Positions 35,198-45,483 of a stretch of 64,000 bases of DNA are shown one piece after another. Positions within the stretch are counted from its first letter, which is position 1. Every line of letters begins with the position of its first letter. Made by a program: the position numbers and the translations under genes. Origin of the DNA: CAWGXG01 sp963826505 (GTDB lineage: Bacteria > Chloroflexota > Anaerolineae > Aggregatilineales > Aggregatilineaceae); contig CAWGXG010000008.1 of assembly GCA_963826505.1 (NCBI GenBank), positions 1,488,001 through 1,552,000 of the forward strand. The letters are read 5' to 3'. The notes below the pieces were generated by a model. The model had not been told where the DNA came from and made no database searches. It was given only the letters and a program-made list of their open reading frames with translations.

Positions 35198-36211
35198 ATG
35201 CCCAATCGATTCCTCGACATTCACGATGGCGTCGCCATGATCGTGACTGATCTCCACGGCGACCGTGACGCCTTTGAACGCTACATCGCACGTTTCAATA
35301 CACTCTATCGCGCCGGGGATGTCCAACGCCTGATCTTCCTCGGCGACTTGATCCACGCCTATGGGCCACCGCGTCGTGACGACAGCCTAAGCATCATCCT
35401 CGACACGATGGCGCTGGTCAACACGCTCGGTCCGGATACCGTGACCATGCTGTTGGGCAATCATGAAATGCCGCACATTTATGGCGTCCAGCTCGCCAAA
35501 GGTGATCTGGAGTTCACGCCGCGCTTTGAGAACGCCCTCGGATCGCACCGCGAGGCCGTGCTGGAATTCTTCCGCAGCCTGCCATTCTATGTCCGCACGG
35601 CGGCCGGGGTGATGCTCGGCCACGCCGGGCCCTCACACGAAGTCATCGCGCAGGCGGGGGCCCTTCAGAATTTCGATCACGATGCCATCTTGCACGAGGC
35701 CGATCAGACTCTCGCACAAGCGCCTGACCTAAACCGACTCTACCAGCAGTATGGGCAGCTCCTCGGCGCGCCCTATGCAGAGGAAGCACGCTACTGCCTC
35801 GGCGTTACCGGACCGGACGATCCGCGCTATGCACATTTGCTGCGGGCGTTCATGATCTCACAACAAAGCAAGCCGTTCCAACTGCTGTGGGACGCTCTCT
35901 TCACGCAGAATGAGCTGGGAATGGTCGAGTGGGCCTACGTACAGGCCGCGCAGGATTTCCTGGCCGCGTTCTCACAAGGCGCGCCCGCTCCTCAGCGCGC
36001 CATAGTGAGCGGGCACATCATCACGCCGTTGGGCGGGTATAATCTGGTCAACCGTTATCATCTGCGTCTGTCCAGCGCCACCCACGCGCGCCCCCGCGAA
36101 GCCGGGCGTTACCTGCTGTTGGATTGCGCCAAACCCGTCAATGGCGCCAACGAGCTCTTGACAAGCCTGGGCAGCGTATTCACTGAGGGGAATGACGATG
36201 ACGACGACTGA
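35198..36211 (+). CDS. Calcineurin-like metallophosphoesterase
   Basis: The protein has 337 residues. The five metal-binding blocks of the PPP/calcineurin fold are present: VTDLHGD (residues 16-22), FLGDLI, LLGNHEM, GHAGPS and SGHI. This is closer to Ser/Thr protein phosphatases than to cyclic-nucleotide esterases, but substrate is unknown. The acidic tail is EGNDDDDD. AAGGGG lies upstream of the ATG. The 3' end overlaps the histidine phosphatase start by 14 bases, so the two are co-translated; a paired phosphatase function is possible. Confidence 0.85.
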   Translation: MPNRFLDIHDGVAMIVTDLHGDRDAFERYIARFNTLYRAGDVQRLIFLGDLIHAYGPPRRDDSLSIILDTMALVNTLGPDTVTMLLGNHEMPHIYGVQLAKGDLEFTPRFENALGSHREAVLEFFRSLPFYVRTAAGVMLGHAGPSHEVIAQAGALQNFDHDAILHEADQTLAQAPDLNRLYQQYGQLLGAPYAEEARYCLGVTGPDDPRYAHLLRAFMISQQSKPFQLLWDALFTQNELGMVEWAYVQAAQDFLAAFSQGAPAPQRAIVSGHIITPLGGYNLVNRYHLRLSSATHARPREAGRYLLLDCAKPVNGANELLTSLGSVFTEGNDDDDD

Positions 36212-36848
36212 TCCCAAGCCGACTCGCGTCCTTTGCGTTCGTCATGGTGAAACTGACTGGAACGCCGTCAAACGCTGGCAGGGGCATGCGCCCGTACCGC
36301 TCAATGACACCGGGCTGGCGCAGTCTGCCGCCCTGGGACGCTATCTCTCGCATAACGGCTTCCAGGTCGACGCTCTCTACAGCAGCGATCTGCGCCGCGC
36401 AATGCAGACGGCCCACGCGATCGCTGCGGCGCTGGGGTTGACCATCCATACCGACGAACGCCTGCGCGAGATCGATCTCGGCAACTGGCAGGGCCTCACG
36501 CATGACGAGGTCGCGGCTTGGGACGGTGATCGTTTTGCGCTGTATCAGGAAAACTGGCGGGCTGTCCCTACCCCCAACGGGGAGTCGCGCCTTCAACTGC
36601 AAGCGCGGGCGCGGGCAGCCTTCGACGACATCACCGCGCGCCATTATGGCCAGACGATCGCTTTGGTGAGTCACGGCGGCACACTGGGTATGTTGATCGA
36701 GAGCCTATTCGGGATCATCGAGCGCCCCTCGCTGACCAACACGTCGCTCACGCTGCTCGAACGCGATCGGCCTGACAGCGCGTGGACACTCGCCAAAGTA
36801 GCGTGGTCGCCGCACCTGGAAGACAATCCCCTCGGCGAAACGTGGTGA
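36198..36848 (+). CDS. Histidine phosphatase (phosphoglycerate mutase-like)
   Basis: The protein has 216 residues. It carries the catalytic VRHGETDWN near the N-terminus, LYSSDLRRAMQTA, LREIDLGNWQGLTHDE and the second histidine in SHGGTLGML. This is the CobC/PhoE-type broad-specificity phosphatase group; a phosphoglycerate mutase is less likely because of size and the LGNWQG motif. GAGGGG lies 7 bases before the ATG at 36198, while an ATG at 36192 is too close. It overlaps the upstream phosphoesterase gene. Confidence 0.87.
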   Translation: MTTTDPKPTRVLCVRHGETDWNAVKRWQGHAPVPLNDTGLAQSAALGRYLSHNGFQVDALYSSDLRRAMQTAHAIAAALGLTIHTDERLREIDLGNWQGLTHDEVAAWDGDRFALYQENWRAVPTPNGESRLQLQARARAAFDDITARHYGQTIALVSHGGTLGMLIESLFGIIERPSLTNTSLTLLERDRPDSAWTLAKVAWSPHLEDNPLGETW

Positions 36849-37058
36849 CCCACGCACCGCGTGCCGCCGCGACAAGGTATAATTTTCTAGCGCACATCAC
36901 TTCGCTTGTGTGAAACCCACTAGCTAACTTAACCCGCTTTCGCTACACTATCCGCCGTGTATGGTCTATCGTTCCATATGATAACGTGCTACTTAATTCA
37001 GCGATGTTTTTCGTTTCATTTTGTCACATGAGGCACACACCACGGGAGGCACCACATT

Positions 37059-38663
37059 ATGAGCGATGACTATCGCAGCACCTACGGGCTGGAACACCAC
37101 GGGTTTGTTAATGTTGAGCGTGAGTACTGGAATCTGACCACTCCGGCCCTCTATGAGCAAGCGATCCGCCACCGCGAAGGCGTGCTGGCCCATATGGGGG
37201 CGCTGGTCGTCCGCACCGGCGATCATACTGGGCGCTCCCCCAACGACAAATTCATCGTACGCGAGCCCTCGTCGGAAGGGGATATCTGGTGGGGAACCAT
37301 CAATAAGGAATGCAGCGAACAGAACTTTGACGACCTGCACCGCCGCATGTTGGCCTATTTCGAAAACCGCGACGTATTCGTGCAGGATTGTTTCGCCGGG
37401 GCTGATCCCGAATACCGCCTGCCGATTCGCGTCATCACCGAGACGGCGTGGCACAGCCTGTTCGCGCGCAATATGTTTATCCGTGTATTCGACAGTGAGC
37501 AGTTGCGCAAGCACGTTCCGGAATTTGTCGTTATCGCCGCGCCCAATATCACGGCCATTCCCGAAATTCACTGCACGTCGTCAGGCGCGTTCATCCTGCT
37601 CAACTTCGCGCGACGCATGGTGCTGATCGGCGGCACACGCTACGCGGGCGAAATCAAGAAATCCATCTTCACGGTGATGAATTACATGCTGCCCAAGCGC
37701 GGCGTCCTGGCGATGCACTGCTCCGCCAATTATGGTCGGGATCGCGACGACGTGGCGCTGTTCTTCGGATTGAGCGGCACTGGCAAAACCACCCTCTCCA
37801 ACGACCCGAATCGGACATTGGTTGGCGATGACGAACATGGCTGGAGCGACAACGGCGTCTTCAATTTCGAGGGGGGCTGTTACGCCAAGGTGATCCGGCT
37901 GTCGCCCGAAGGCGAACCCGCCATCTGGGAAGCGACGCGCTGTTTCGGGACGATCCTCGAAAACGTGCAGATTGACGCCAACCGGCGCCGCTTCGATCTC
38001 AACGACGCCACCTTCACCGAAAACACACGTGCTTCCTACACCATCAACTCGATCCTCAGTGCGGATACAACCGGCATGGCCGGGCACCCCAAAAACGTCA
38101 TCTTCCTGACGGCGGATGCCTTCGGCGTGATGCCGCCCATCGCGCGCCTGACACCCGCTCAGGCCCAGTACCATTTCCTGGCGGGCTATACCGCCAAGGT
38201 TGCCGGGACGGAGCGCGGTGTCACCGAGCCTCAGGCGACGTTCAGCACGTGTTTCGGTGCGCCGTTCATGCCGCTGCACCCAACCGTCTACGCCGGGCTT
38301 CTGGCCGACAAGGTACGCCAACACAACGTCAAACTGTGGATGATCAACACCGGCTGGACCGGTGGCCCGCACGGAATCGGCAGCCGCATGAAACTTGCCT
38401 ACACACGCGCCATGGTCAGCGCGGCACTCAACGGCGACCTGGATGAGGTGCCCATGCAGACCGATCCGGTGTTCGGTTTCGCCATTCCCAGCGCCGTTCC
38501 CGGCGTGCCGACGAAGGTCCTCCAACCGCGCAACACGTGGGCCGATCCGGCTGCCTACGATGCCAAAGCGCGCGATCTGGTGGCGCGCTTCCACAAATAC
38601 ATGCTGCAGTTTGAGAACACCATGAGCGACGACGTCGCGGCAGCGGCACCGGTTGCCCCGTAA
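37059..38663 (+). CDS. pckA: Phosphoenolpyruvate carboxykinase (ATP)
   Basis: The protein has 534 residues. It converts oxaloacetate plus ATP to PEP, CO2 and ADP, a gluconeogenic or anaplerotic step in the cytosol. Signatures are the substrate loop HTGRSPNDKFIV (residues about 53-64), GGTRYAGEIKKSIFT (about 193), the P-loop GLSGTGKTTLSND (about 236) and VGDDEHGWSDNG. Length is normal and the frame intact. GGGAGG precedes the ATG. The 210-base upstream region has TATAAT at 36878-36883 but no convincing -35, implying a leader of about 170 bases. Confidence 0.97.
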   Translation: MSDDYRSTYGLEHHGFVNVEREYWNLTTPALYEQAIRHREGVLAHMGALVVRTGDHTGRSPNDKFIVREPSSEGDIWWGTINKECSEQNFDDLHRRMLAYFENRDVFVQDCFAGADPEYRLPIRVITETAWHSLFARNMFIRVFDSEQLRKHVPEFVVIAAPNITAIPEIHCTSSGAFILLNFARRMVLIGGTRYAGEIKKSIFTVMNYMLPKRGVLAMHCSANYGRDRDDVALFFGLSGTGKTTLSNDPNRTLVGDDEHGWSDNGVFNFEGGCYAKVIRLSPEGEPAIWEATRCFGTILENVQIDANRRRFDLNDATFTENTRASYTINSILSADTTGMAGHPKNVIFLTADAFGVMPPIARLTPAQAQYHFLAGYTAKVAGTERGVTEPQATFSTCFGAPFMPLHPTVYAGLLADKVRQHNVKLWMINTGWTGGPHGIGSRMKLAYTRAMVSAALNGDLDEVPMQTDPVFGFAIPSAVPGVPTKVLQPRNTWADPAAYDAKARDLVARFHKYMLQFENTMSDDVAAAAPVAP

Positions 38664-38690
38664 GTTCCAGGATTTCCACTCATAAAATCA

Positions 38691-38720
38691 GAGGGGGCCG
38701 GACGTGGCCCCCTCTTTGTT
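38691..38720 (+). terminator. Terminator after pckA
   Basis: A 9-bp GC-rich perfect stem (38691-38699 with 38706-38714) is followed by TTTGTT. Confidence 0.88.
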
Positions 38721-38743
38721 CAATCACGACGATTGCGCCGCCG

Positions 38744-40318
38744 CTACTTGATCGCCCAGGTGTTTTCCACCAGATAGATCACGGTGCCGTCTGGCCAATC
38801 CATGTACGAACGCGTGTATTTGAAATCTCCGGACGCCTGGTACGTCATCGTATAGCCCTGCTCCAACGTGGTAGCCCAGCCGATCCGCGCCCGGACTTGC
38901 GGATTATCCACCCACAGGCGACCAAAGCCGCGCACCGGCTGATACAGCCCATCGGGCGGCGTCTCCGGCACGCGGACTTCTTCACCCTGCCACGTATCAC
39001 GATAGTGCTCGACGAGGTGTGTGTCGTTGTAGAGCACGATGATCTCGCCAGTATCGCCGCGCCACAACATCACACCGTTTTCGAACGCTTCGAAGGCGGC
39101 CTGTACCGTACGGGCGGGTTCCTTGGGGCAGGTCTCACCCTCGTAGGGACCGCCGAAGAAATAAGTGTAGGGGCAAATGATGTCGCGCGTCAGCCCTTGC
39201 TGGACCTGATTCCCGGCGGCATCGGTCGCAAACAGCATGAACGTGACCGTCGTCGTGTAATAGTCGGGCAGCGTCACCGTCCACGCGCCAGAGGGCTGCG
39301 GATTGGGCGCCGCCTGCGACAACCGTCCGCCCGGTTCGATCAACCACACGCCGATGTCGACGGCATTAATCACCTGCCAGCCAACCGTGATCGAACCGCC
39401 GCGCGGCACCGTCTCCGGGGCCGCCGTGAACGACAGAATCTGCGCGGGCGGCACTGCAACCGTGGGGACTACGGGCGGCGGTGGGACGGGTGTCAGCGTG
39501 GGAACGGGCGTCGGCCCGACCGACACAAGCGGCAGCGGATCGAGAAGTTGCTCGGCAAGCGTGCTGCCGTCCGTCATATCGACCACACGCAGCCGCAGCC
39601 GGACCGGTTCGCCAGTCGACGGGGGCACCGGTGCAACCACGCCCTGCCCTGACGACGGAATCCACAAATTAGGACGCGGCAGTTCGACCGACTCGGCGCG
39701 CCCGCCTTCGAGCACCTGCTCGAACACGAGATTCGCGCTAGGGGGGCGGTGCAGGACGTTCCACGTCACGGCCACGCGCGCGGTGCCGGTGAGCACTGAC
39801 AGCGTATCGAGCGCTTGCACGTCCGTCGCAAACTGCGCAATCTCCACGTCGGGTGGGTTCTCGGGCAGATCATAGGGAATCATCAGGACGCGCTGATCCA
39901 ACACCGCGCCCGCCGCGTCCACGATCATCAAGTTATAGGTGGGGGGCCCAAAATTGAGCGGATGCTTTACGGTGAGCACGTAACTGCCATCTGCCTGAAG
40001 CGGCGGCGAATCCGAAGGTATTAGCGCTTCCCAGGCATTGAGCCTGTAAGCATAGAGTTCGATGCGATCGCTGGCGGTCACGCCGACGGTCTGCCAACTT
40101 AGCAACGCGGTTGTCTCGCCAGCTTCTGCCGCTTCCGCCGCGATCGAGGGCAGATCGCTGGTGAAGCTGATGATTGTCGGCGGCAGCACGCCTCCAACCT
40201 GCGCTATCACTGGAGACTCGCCCGGCACGAGACCCGCACCCCAGGCAACGCCCACCGTCAGCGCGACCGCGCTCACCAGCGTTGCGACCGCTGCTATGCC
40301 GATCAGGTTCTTTCTCAT
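38744..40318 (-). CDS. Secreted Ig-like multidomain protein of unknown function
   Basis: The protein has 524 residues. An N-terminal signal segment (LIGIAAVATLVSAVALTVGVAW) is followed by beta-sandwich regions, a Pro/Thr linker near residues 265-290 (VPTLTPVPPPPVVPTV), an Ig-like repeat with ILSFTAAPETVPRGGSITVGWQV, and a C-terminal globular part with paired cysteines (CPYTYFFGG...GETCPK). The first domain also begins IISFTSDLPSI, so the two Ig-like units may be repeats. No enzyme motif is seen. It probably acts outside the cell. A weakly conserved Trp/Tyr-rich C-terminal domain ends the protein. Confidence 0.72.
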   Translation of the reverse strand: MRKNLIGIAAVATLVSAVALTVGVAWGAGLVPGESPVIAQVGGVLPPTIISFTSDLPSIAAEAAEAGETTALLSWQTVGVTASDRIELYAYRLNAWEALIPSDSPPLQADGSYVLTVKHPLNFGPPTYNLMIVDAAGAVLDQRVLMIPYDLPENPPDVEIAQFATDVQALDTLSVLTGTARVAVTWNVLHRPPSANLVFEQVLEGGRAESVELPRPNLWIPSSGQGVVAPVPPSTGEPVRLRLRVVDMTDGSTLAEQLLDPLPLVSVGPTPVPTLTPVPPPPVVPTVAVPPAQILSFTAAPETVPRGGSITVGWQVINAVDIGVWLIEPGGRLSQAAPNPQPSGAWTVTLPDYYTTTVTFMLFATDAAGNQVQQGLTRDIICPYTYFFGGPYEGETCPKEPARTVQAAFEAFENGVMLWRGDTGEIIVLYNDTHLVEHYRDTWQGEEVRVPETPPDGLYQPVRGFGRLWVDNPQVRARIGWATTLEQGYTMTYQASGDFKYTRSYMDWPDGTVIYLVENTWAIK

Positions 40319-40511
40319 GTGCTTTCCCTCCGCGCCGCACGCCGCCGGGCACTCCCGGCGCTCCGGTCATCATTTTCAAGTATACTCGATCCCGCACGCG
40401 CGCAGAAAAGCGCCGCCTGTCCGTAGAGAGAAAGCCTTCTCGGCGTAGCAATTGCGCAGGCCAGTGTCAGATTCGAGGGAGCGTCGACAGAAGCACGTCC
40501 GCGTTGAAACG

Positions 40512-40545
40512 AAAAAAAGGCCGTCCCGATGATTGGGACGGCCTT
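40512..40545 (-). terminator. Terminator of ppdK
   Basis: An 11-bp perfect stem (40517-40527 with 40535-40545) is followed on the minus strand by seven T residues. Confidence 0.92.
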
Positions 40546-40573
40546 CGGTGTTCAATGGTTTAGCGCAGCGCGC

Positions 40574-43265
40574 CTACTTGGTGGGATCCTTGACGCCCAG
40601 TTCACCCAGGCGGTCCCAACCCTTGTCGCGCAGAACGGCGTGCGCCGCTGCTAGACGCGCCACAGGGACGCGGAACGGCGAGCAGCTCACGTAGTTCAGG
40701 CCGATCTTGTGGCAGAAGTCGATGCTGTCGGGATCACCACCGTGCTCGCCGCAGATGCCAACTTCCAGGTCTGGCCGGGTCGCGCGGCCAGCTTCGACGC
40801 ACATCTTCATCAGCTTGCCAACGCCATCGCGGTCGATGGTCTGGAATGGATTGCGGGGCAGGATGCCTCTTTCGACATATTGCAGCAGGAAGTGACGCTC
40901 GGCGTCATCGCGGCTGATGCCGTAGGTCATCTGCGTCAGGTCATTGGTGCCGAACGAGAAGAACTGCGCCAAATCGGCAATTTCGCCGGCGGTCAGAGCC
41001 GCGCGCGGAATCTCGATCATCGTGCCGAACTTGTAATCGACCTCGACGCCCTTCTTGCCCATCACATCCTTGGCAGCATCTTCCAGCACCTTCTGGAGCA
41101 GCTTCAGCTCGTTGATGTGCGAGGTCAGCGGGATCATGATCTCGGGATGGACGTCGAAGCCATCCTTCTGCGCATCGCACGCCGCGCCGATGATGGCGCG
41201 TCACCTGCATCAGGGTGACATCGGGCATCATGATGCCCAGGCGGATACCGCGCAGGCCCAGCATCGGGTTGAACTCGGCCAGTTCTTCAGCCTTGTGCAG
41301 CAGGAATTCCTTGTGTGCAGACGTCTTCGCCGCGCTCGTGCCCAACCGCCACATCCACCATCAACTGATCGCGCGCCGGGCAGGAACTCGTGCAGCGGCG
41401 GGTCGATCAGGCGGATGATCACAGGCAGGCCGTCCATCGCGCGGAAAATGCCGTAGAAGTCGTCGTGCTGGAGCACAGCCAACTTTTCGAGCGCAGTCTT
41501 CTTGCTGGCGTCGTCGGCAGCCAGAATGTAGTTCTGGAACAACTGGGTGCGGTCGCCGAGGAACATGTGCTCAGTGCGGCACAGGCCGATACCCTGAGCG
41601 CCATAGCTGCGCGCACGGGAGGCCTGTTCTTCATCATCGGCGTTGGCCCACACCATCAGGCGACGGAGGCTATCAGCCCAGCCCAGGATACGCAGCAATT
41701 CGGTTTGTTCTTCCAGTCTGGGGGCTACAACCGGCATCTTACCGGCGTAGACGGTGCCTTTGCCGCCGTTCAACGAGATGAAATCGCCCTCGCGGATGGT
41801 GACATCACCCGCGATGAAGTACTTCTCTTCCAGATTAATCTTGAGCTCAGAGCAGCCCGCCACGCAGGGCTTGCCCAACTGGCGGGCGACCACTGCCGCG
41901 TGGCTCGTCGCGCCACCTTCGGCGGTCAGGATACCCTTTGGCCGCGAGCATACCGTGAACGTCGCTCGGTTCGGTCAGCGGGCGGACCAGAATCACGGCC
42001 TCGCCTTCTTTGGCTTTTTCCGCCACGATATCGGCGTCAAAGTAGACCTTGCCGACCGCCGCACCGGGTGAGGCGTTGAGGCCCTTCGCTATCGGCTTGG
42101 CAGCGTCCAGCGCCGCGGTTTCGAAGCGCGGGTGCAGCAACTGGTCGATCATATCGGGCGCCACGCGCGCGATCGCTTCTTCCTTCGAGATCAGGCCCTC
42201 TTCCACCATGTCCACCGCGATCTTCACGGCGCTGGCGGCGGTACGCTTGCCGGAACGCGTCTGGAGCATCCACAGCTTGCCGCTCTCGATAGTGAATTCG
42301 ATGTCCTGCGTCTCGCGGTAGTGGTGTTCCAGCGTGTCGGCGACCTTCATCAGGTCCTGCCACGCATTGGGGATTTCTTTCGCCAGCTCGTACACGTCGC
42401 TCGGCGTGCGGGCACCGGACACCACGTCCTCACCCTGCGCGTTGAGCAGGTATTCGCCGTAGAAGCGCTTCTCGCCGGTAGCGGGGTTACGCGTAAAGGC
42501 GACACCGGTGCCGCTCGCGCCGTCGGCGAAGTTGCCGTACACCATCGTGACGATGTTGGCGGCAGTGCCCCAGGTGTGCGGATACCCGTAGTGATTGCGG
42601 TAATCAATGGCGCGCTTGCCGTTCCAGCTCTTAAACACGGCTTCGATACCCAGGCGAAGCTGGTCGTAGGGATCCTCGGGGAACGGTTGACCGGTGTGAT
42701 CTACGGCCAGTTTCTTGAACGCGACGGCGCACTTTTCCCAGCCTGCTGCCGAGACGCCCGCGTCATTCTTGGCGCCTTCTTCTTTGCGTACTTTCTCGAT
42801 GATTTCTTCAAACGGCTCGCCGGGGACATCCAGCACTACCTTAGCGAACATCTGGATCAAACGGCGGTACAGGTCCCACGCGAAGCGCATATCGTCGAAT
42901 TTCTTGCCCATAGTCTGGACCGCGCCGGGCGTCAGGCCCAGGTTGAGGATCGTGTCCATCATTCCGGGCATTGATTCACGTGCACCAGACCGGACTGAGA
43001 CTAACAGGGGGTTGCTGTCATCACCAAACGTCTTGCCCGTCTTCTTATTCAGGTCCGCCATATACTGGACGACCTGATCCCACATTCCCTCCGGGAACGC
43101 GCCCGTGTTCATGTATTCGATGCAGGCTTCAGTCGTCACGGTGAAACCGGGCGGGACCGGCAGGTCAATGCGGGTCATCTCGGCCAGGTTACAGCCCTTG
43201 CCGCCCAGCAGGTTACGCATCGTCGCGTCGCCTTCTTCAAACGCATACACCCACTTATTTGCCAT
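40574..43265 (-). CDS. ppdK: Pyruvate, phosphate dikinase, four frameshifts
   Basis: Interconverts PEP, AMP and PPi with pyruvate, ATP and Pi. N-terminal GGKGCNLAEM and the ATP-grasp domain, the phosphohistidine site TAEGGATSHAAVVARQLG, and the C-terminal PEP domain (NPMLGLRGIRLGI, FFSFGTNDLTQMTYG, GICGEHGGD) are all encoded, but in four frames. Removing one base at each of 41933, 41378-41380, 41346-41347 and 41198 restores the family sequence, and 2692 minus 4 gives exactly 896 codons (895 residues), the normal length. Four independent real mutations in an otherwise perfectly conserved gene are unlikely, so these are taken as assembly errors. Ribosome site AGGAGAGG. Confidence 0.93.
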
Positions 43266-43605
43266 TCAAACCTCTCCTGAAATTCAGTTGACAGGATTGT
43301 ATTTCCGCGCTGCATCCTGCCGAACAAAACCGATCAATGCGCACGAGTTTACCGGCCCCCTGAATGGCGCATGCAAAATCACCCCCCAGTTCCGGCACAA
43401 CCTGGAGGATTTTGCCGCCGCATGCAGGGGAAACCAAGTGAAGAAAAACACCTCGTAGAGTGACGAGTGTTACAACCGCTCTACATTACCCCGTCCGGAG
43501 CCTGTCGTCAACCGATTTTCACGTACGGACTGCCGCCCGCGCCCCACAGCAAAACGCCCCCGATCGCTCGGGGGCGTGCGGATACCCTGCTGCCACGTCC
43601 GAACA
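43266..43605. other. ppdK upstream region and terminator of the PPC gene
   Basis: This 340-base stretch has no supportable gene. It contains the ppdK leader with AGGAGAGG before the ATG, a GC-rich segment with no clear -35/-10 pair that I can defend, and the terminator at 43551-43576. Confidence 0.5.
43551..43576 (-). terminator. Terminator of the multi-PPC gene
   Basis: A 9-bp perfect stem (43555-43563 with 43568-43576) has a TCGC loop and is followed by TTTT on the minus strand. Confidence 0.82.
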
Positions 43606-45172
43606 CTACTGCGCGGTCTGCGTGACGGACAACTGGTAGGTACCGGTCGTGACACCGGTATCTTCGTTTTCGCGGAACACGACGATCGTGTATGCCCCGG
43701 TGTAGCCTAACTGGTATGACTGGAGCAGCGCGCGGTCTTCAGTGTTGTCTGGATAGACACTGCGCAAGGATTGCCCGTTTGAGTCGCGCAGCTCGACGCG
43801 CGGAGCCAGCGTACCGCCTGTACGCTCGGCAAGAATATCAATCCGCTGGTCCGCCTGCCCGTTGAACGTCCACGAGTTCCGCCCATCGCACATTAGTAAT
43901 CTCGCCCTGCGCTGGCGTACCTAGGGTCACTTCACCGCTGGATTCGGCAAGGCTGGGGCTGTCCGGGCCAATACCATCCAACGTGATCGTGACCTCGTAC
44001 CCTCCGGTCGTGAGACCGTCCTTGCCCCCGTCACGCTCGACCCGCACAATATACATCCCCGCGTCGCTCAACGTATAGCGATCAATGCTGGCGGAGGCGT
44101 TGTCATCGTTCGGGTAACCCCGGCGCATTTCGTTGCCGAGCGCATCGACCAACACCACGTCCGGAATCAGCGTGTTGGGTGTATCAGGTGAATATTCAGG
44201 CGATCGCTGCACCGAGATCGTGAATGTGTCGGCGGACACGGTGCGGAATTGCCAGTCCTGGTACCAGTTCGCGTTGGTGATTTCGCCGGTCTGCGTGGTG
44301 TTGTACTGCTGAATCATGCCGGGCTGCGTCCCCGTCAGCCGATCGCTGTCCTCGCCCGATCCCAATAGTTGAACCGTCAACGCATACTGCCCGCCTGTAA
44401 CGCCATTGATGCCGCGATCGCGCACGACGGCGACACTGTATTGGCCGGTGTAGGACACTTCATAACCACTCAGGACGGTCGTCACGCCGATGTTATCGGG
44501 GTAGCCCGTGCGCAGTTCCTGGCCGTTGTTGTCCAGCAGCGAAAGCTGCGCGATCAGCGTGCCGCTGGTGCGCTGCGATGTGGCGCCAATATAATCGCCC
44601 GCCTCTGCCTCAAAAGTGTAGACCTGGGACCAATGCATCGGCGTAATCTCCCCGGTGACGGTGTCGTCCAGGTTCACCGACGCGACCGGAGTCGTATTGG
44701 CGGGGTTGTCTTCGCCCACACCCAACGCGGTCACGCTCAACTGGAACGACCCGCTGGTTTCGCCATCGGCATCCTGGTAACGCGATACCACAAAGGTGTA
44801 GGTCCCGGCTTGTGGCAGCGTAGTATTGTCAATCACGGCAGCAGCATAGGTGTGATCGGCCCCATAACTCTGGGCGACGTCGTTACCATCCGAGTCCAGC
44901 AAAGTCAGATTCGGAATCAAATTGCCGTCCGTTCGTTCTACGCGCGCGGTCAGCCGGTCGGCGCCCTGCGCCGTAAACGTCCAGCTCTGCGGCTGGTAAG
45001 CCGCCCCGTCAATGGTGCCCTGTACCGGGGTATCGTATGTGATCTCCCCCGCGCCATCCTGGTGAATCGCCAACCCAGGGCCAGACTGTCCTGAGGCCGC
45101 AACCACGCCTGCTGGCAGTGCCGCGATCGCAGCCACCATCACTATGATCCAGAATCGTTTCACCGTTTTCAT
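43606..45172 (-). CDS. Secreted protein with about four PPC-like repeats, one frameshift
   Basis: Removing one base in the run at 43882-43884 joins two frames into 522 codons, with NVRWRNSWTFNG at the join, matching the other repeats (NANWYQDWQFR). A signal peptide (MKTVKRFWIIVMVAAIAALPAG) is followed by four homologous modules of about 115 residues, each with G.I....W...WTF, LIP.L.LLD..G and TY/QYT.VV.R. There is no catalytic domain. Like the PPC protein at 17.6 kb it is probably a surface or matrix protein. GAGAGGAC precedes the ATG. It diverges from the beta-propeller gene. Confidence 0.8.
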
Positions 45173-45483
45173 GCTGTCCTCTCCAATTGGGTCCGCCAAG
45201 TGCCTGCCCCCCATCCGTCTTTGTACAACTGTTATTGATCTTAGCTACGACGCTAAAAACTGCCGACACAGATTCCAATTTTCGGCAACCTGTGCAGCAC
45301 ACACCAAAAGTACTACACTCGCCGCTTGACATTCCCCGGCTTACGCGCCATAAACAATACAGTCGTGGCGTCGAGCATGGGCTAGGCGTCCGGCAACCCG
45401 CAGATCGTGCGCCACGGGCATCGCTGGCGGCCATCAGCGGACGGCTGCACCATCCTCGCGATGATAGTTAAGGAGCGGAGTTT
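45173..45483. other. Divergent promoter region between two secreted-protein genes
   Basis: This 311-base stretch holds no gene. It contains the rightward promoter at 45326-45354 and, on the left, the leader of the PPC protein gene. No operator or terminator is recognised. Confidence 0.55.
45326..45354 (+). promoter_or_regulatory. Promoter of the beta-propeller gene
   Basis: A perfect TTGACA (45326-45331) and CATAAA (45349-45354) are separated by 17 bp. The leader would be about 120 bases. Confidence 0.6.

Noticed and set aside
36849..37058. A riboswitch in the pckA leader
   Set aside because: No known aptamer consensus and no strong conserved hairpin found.
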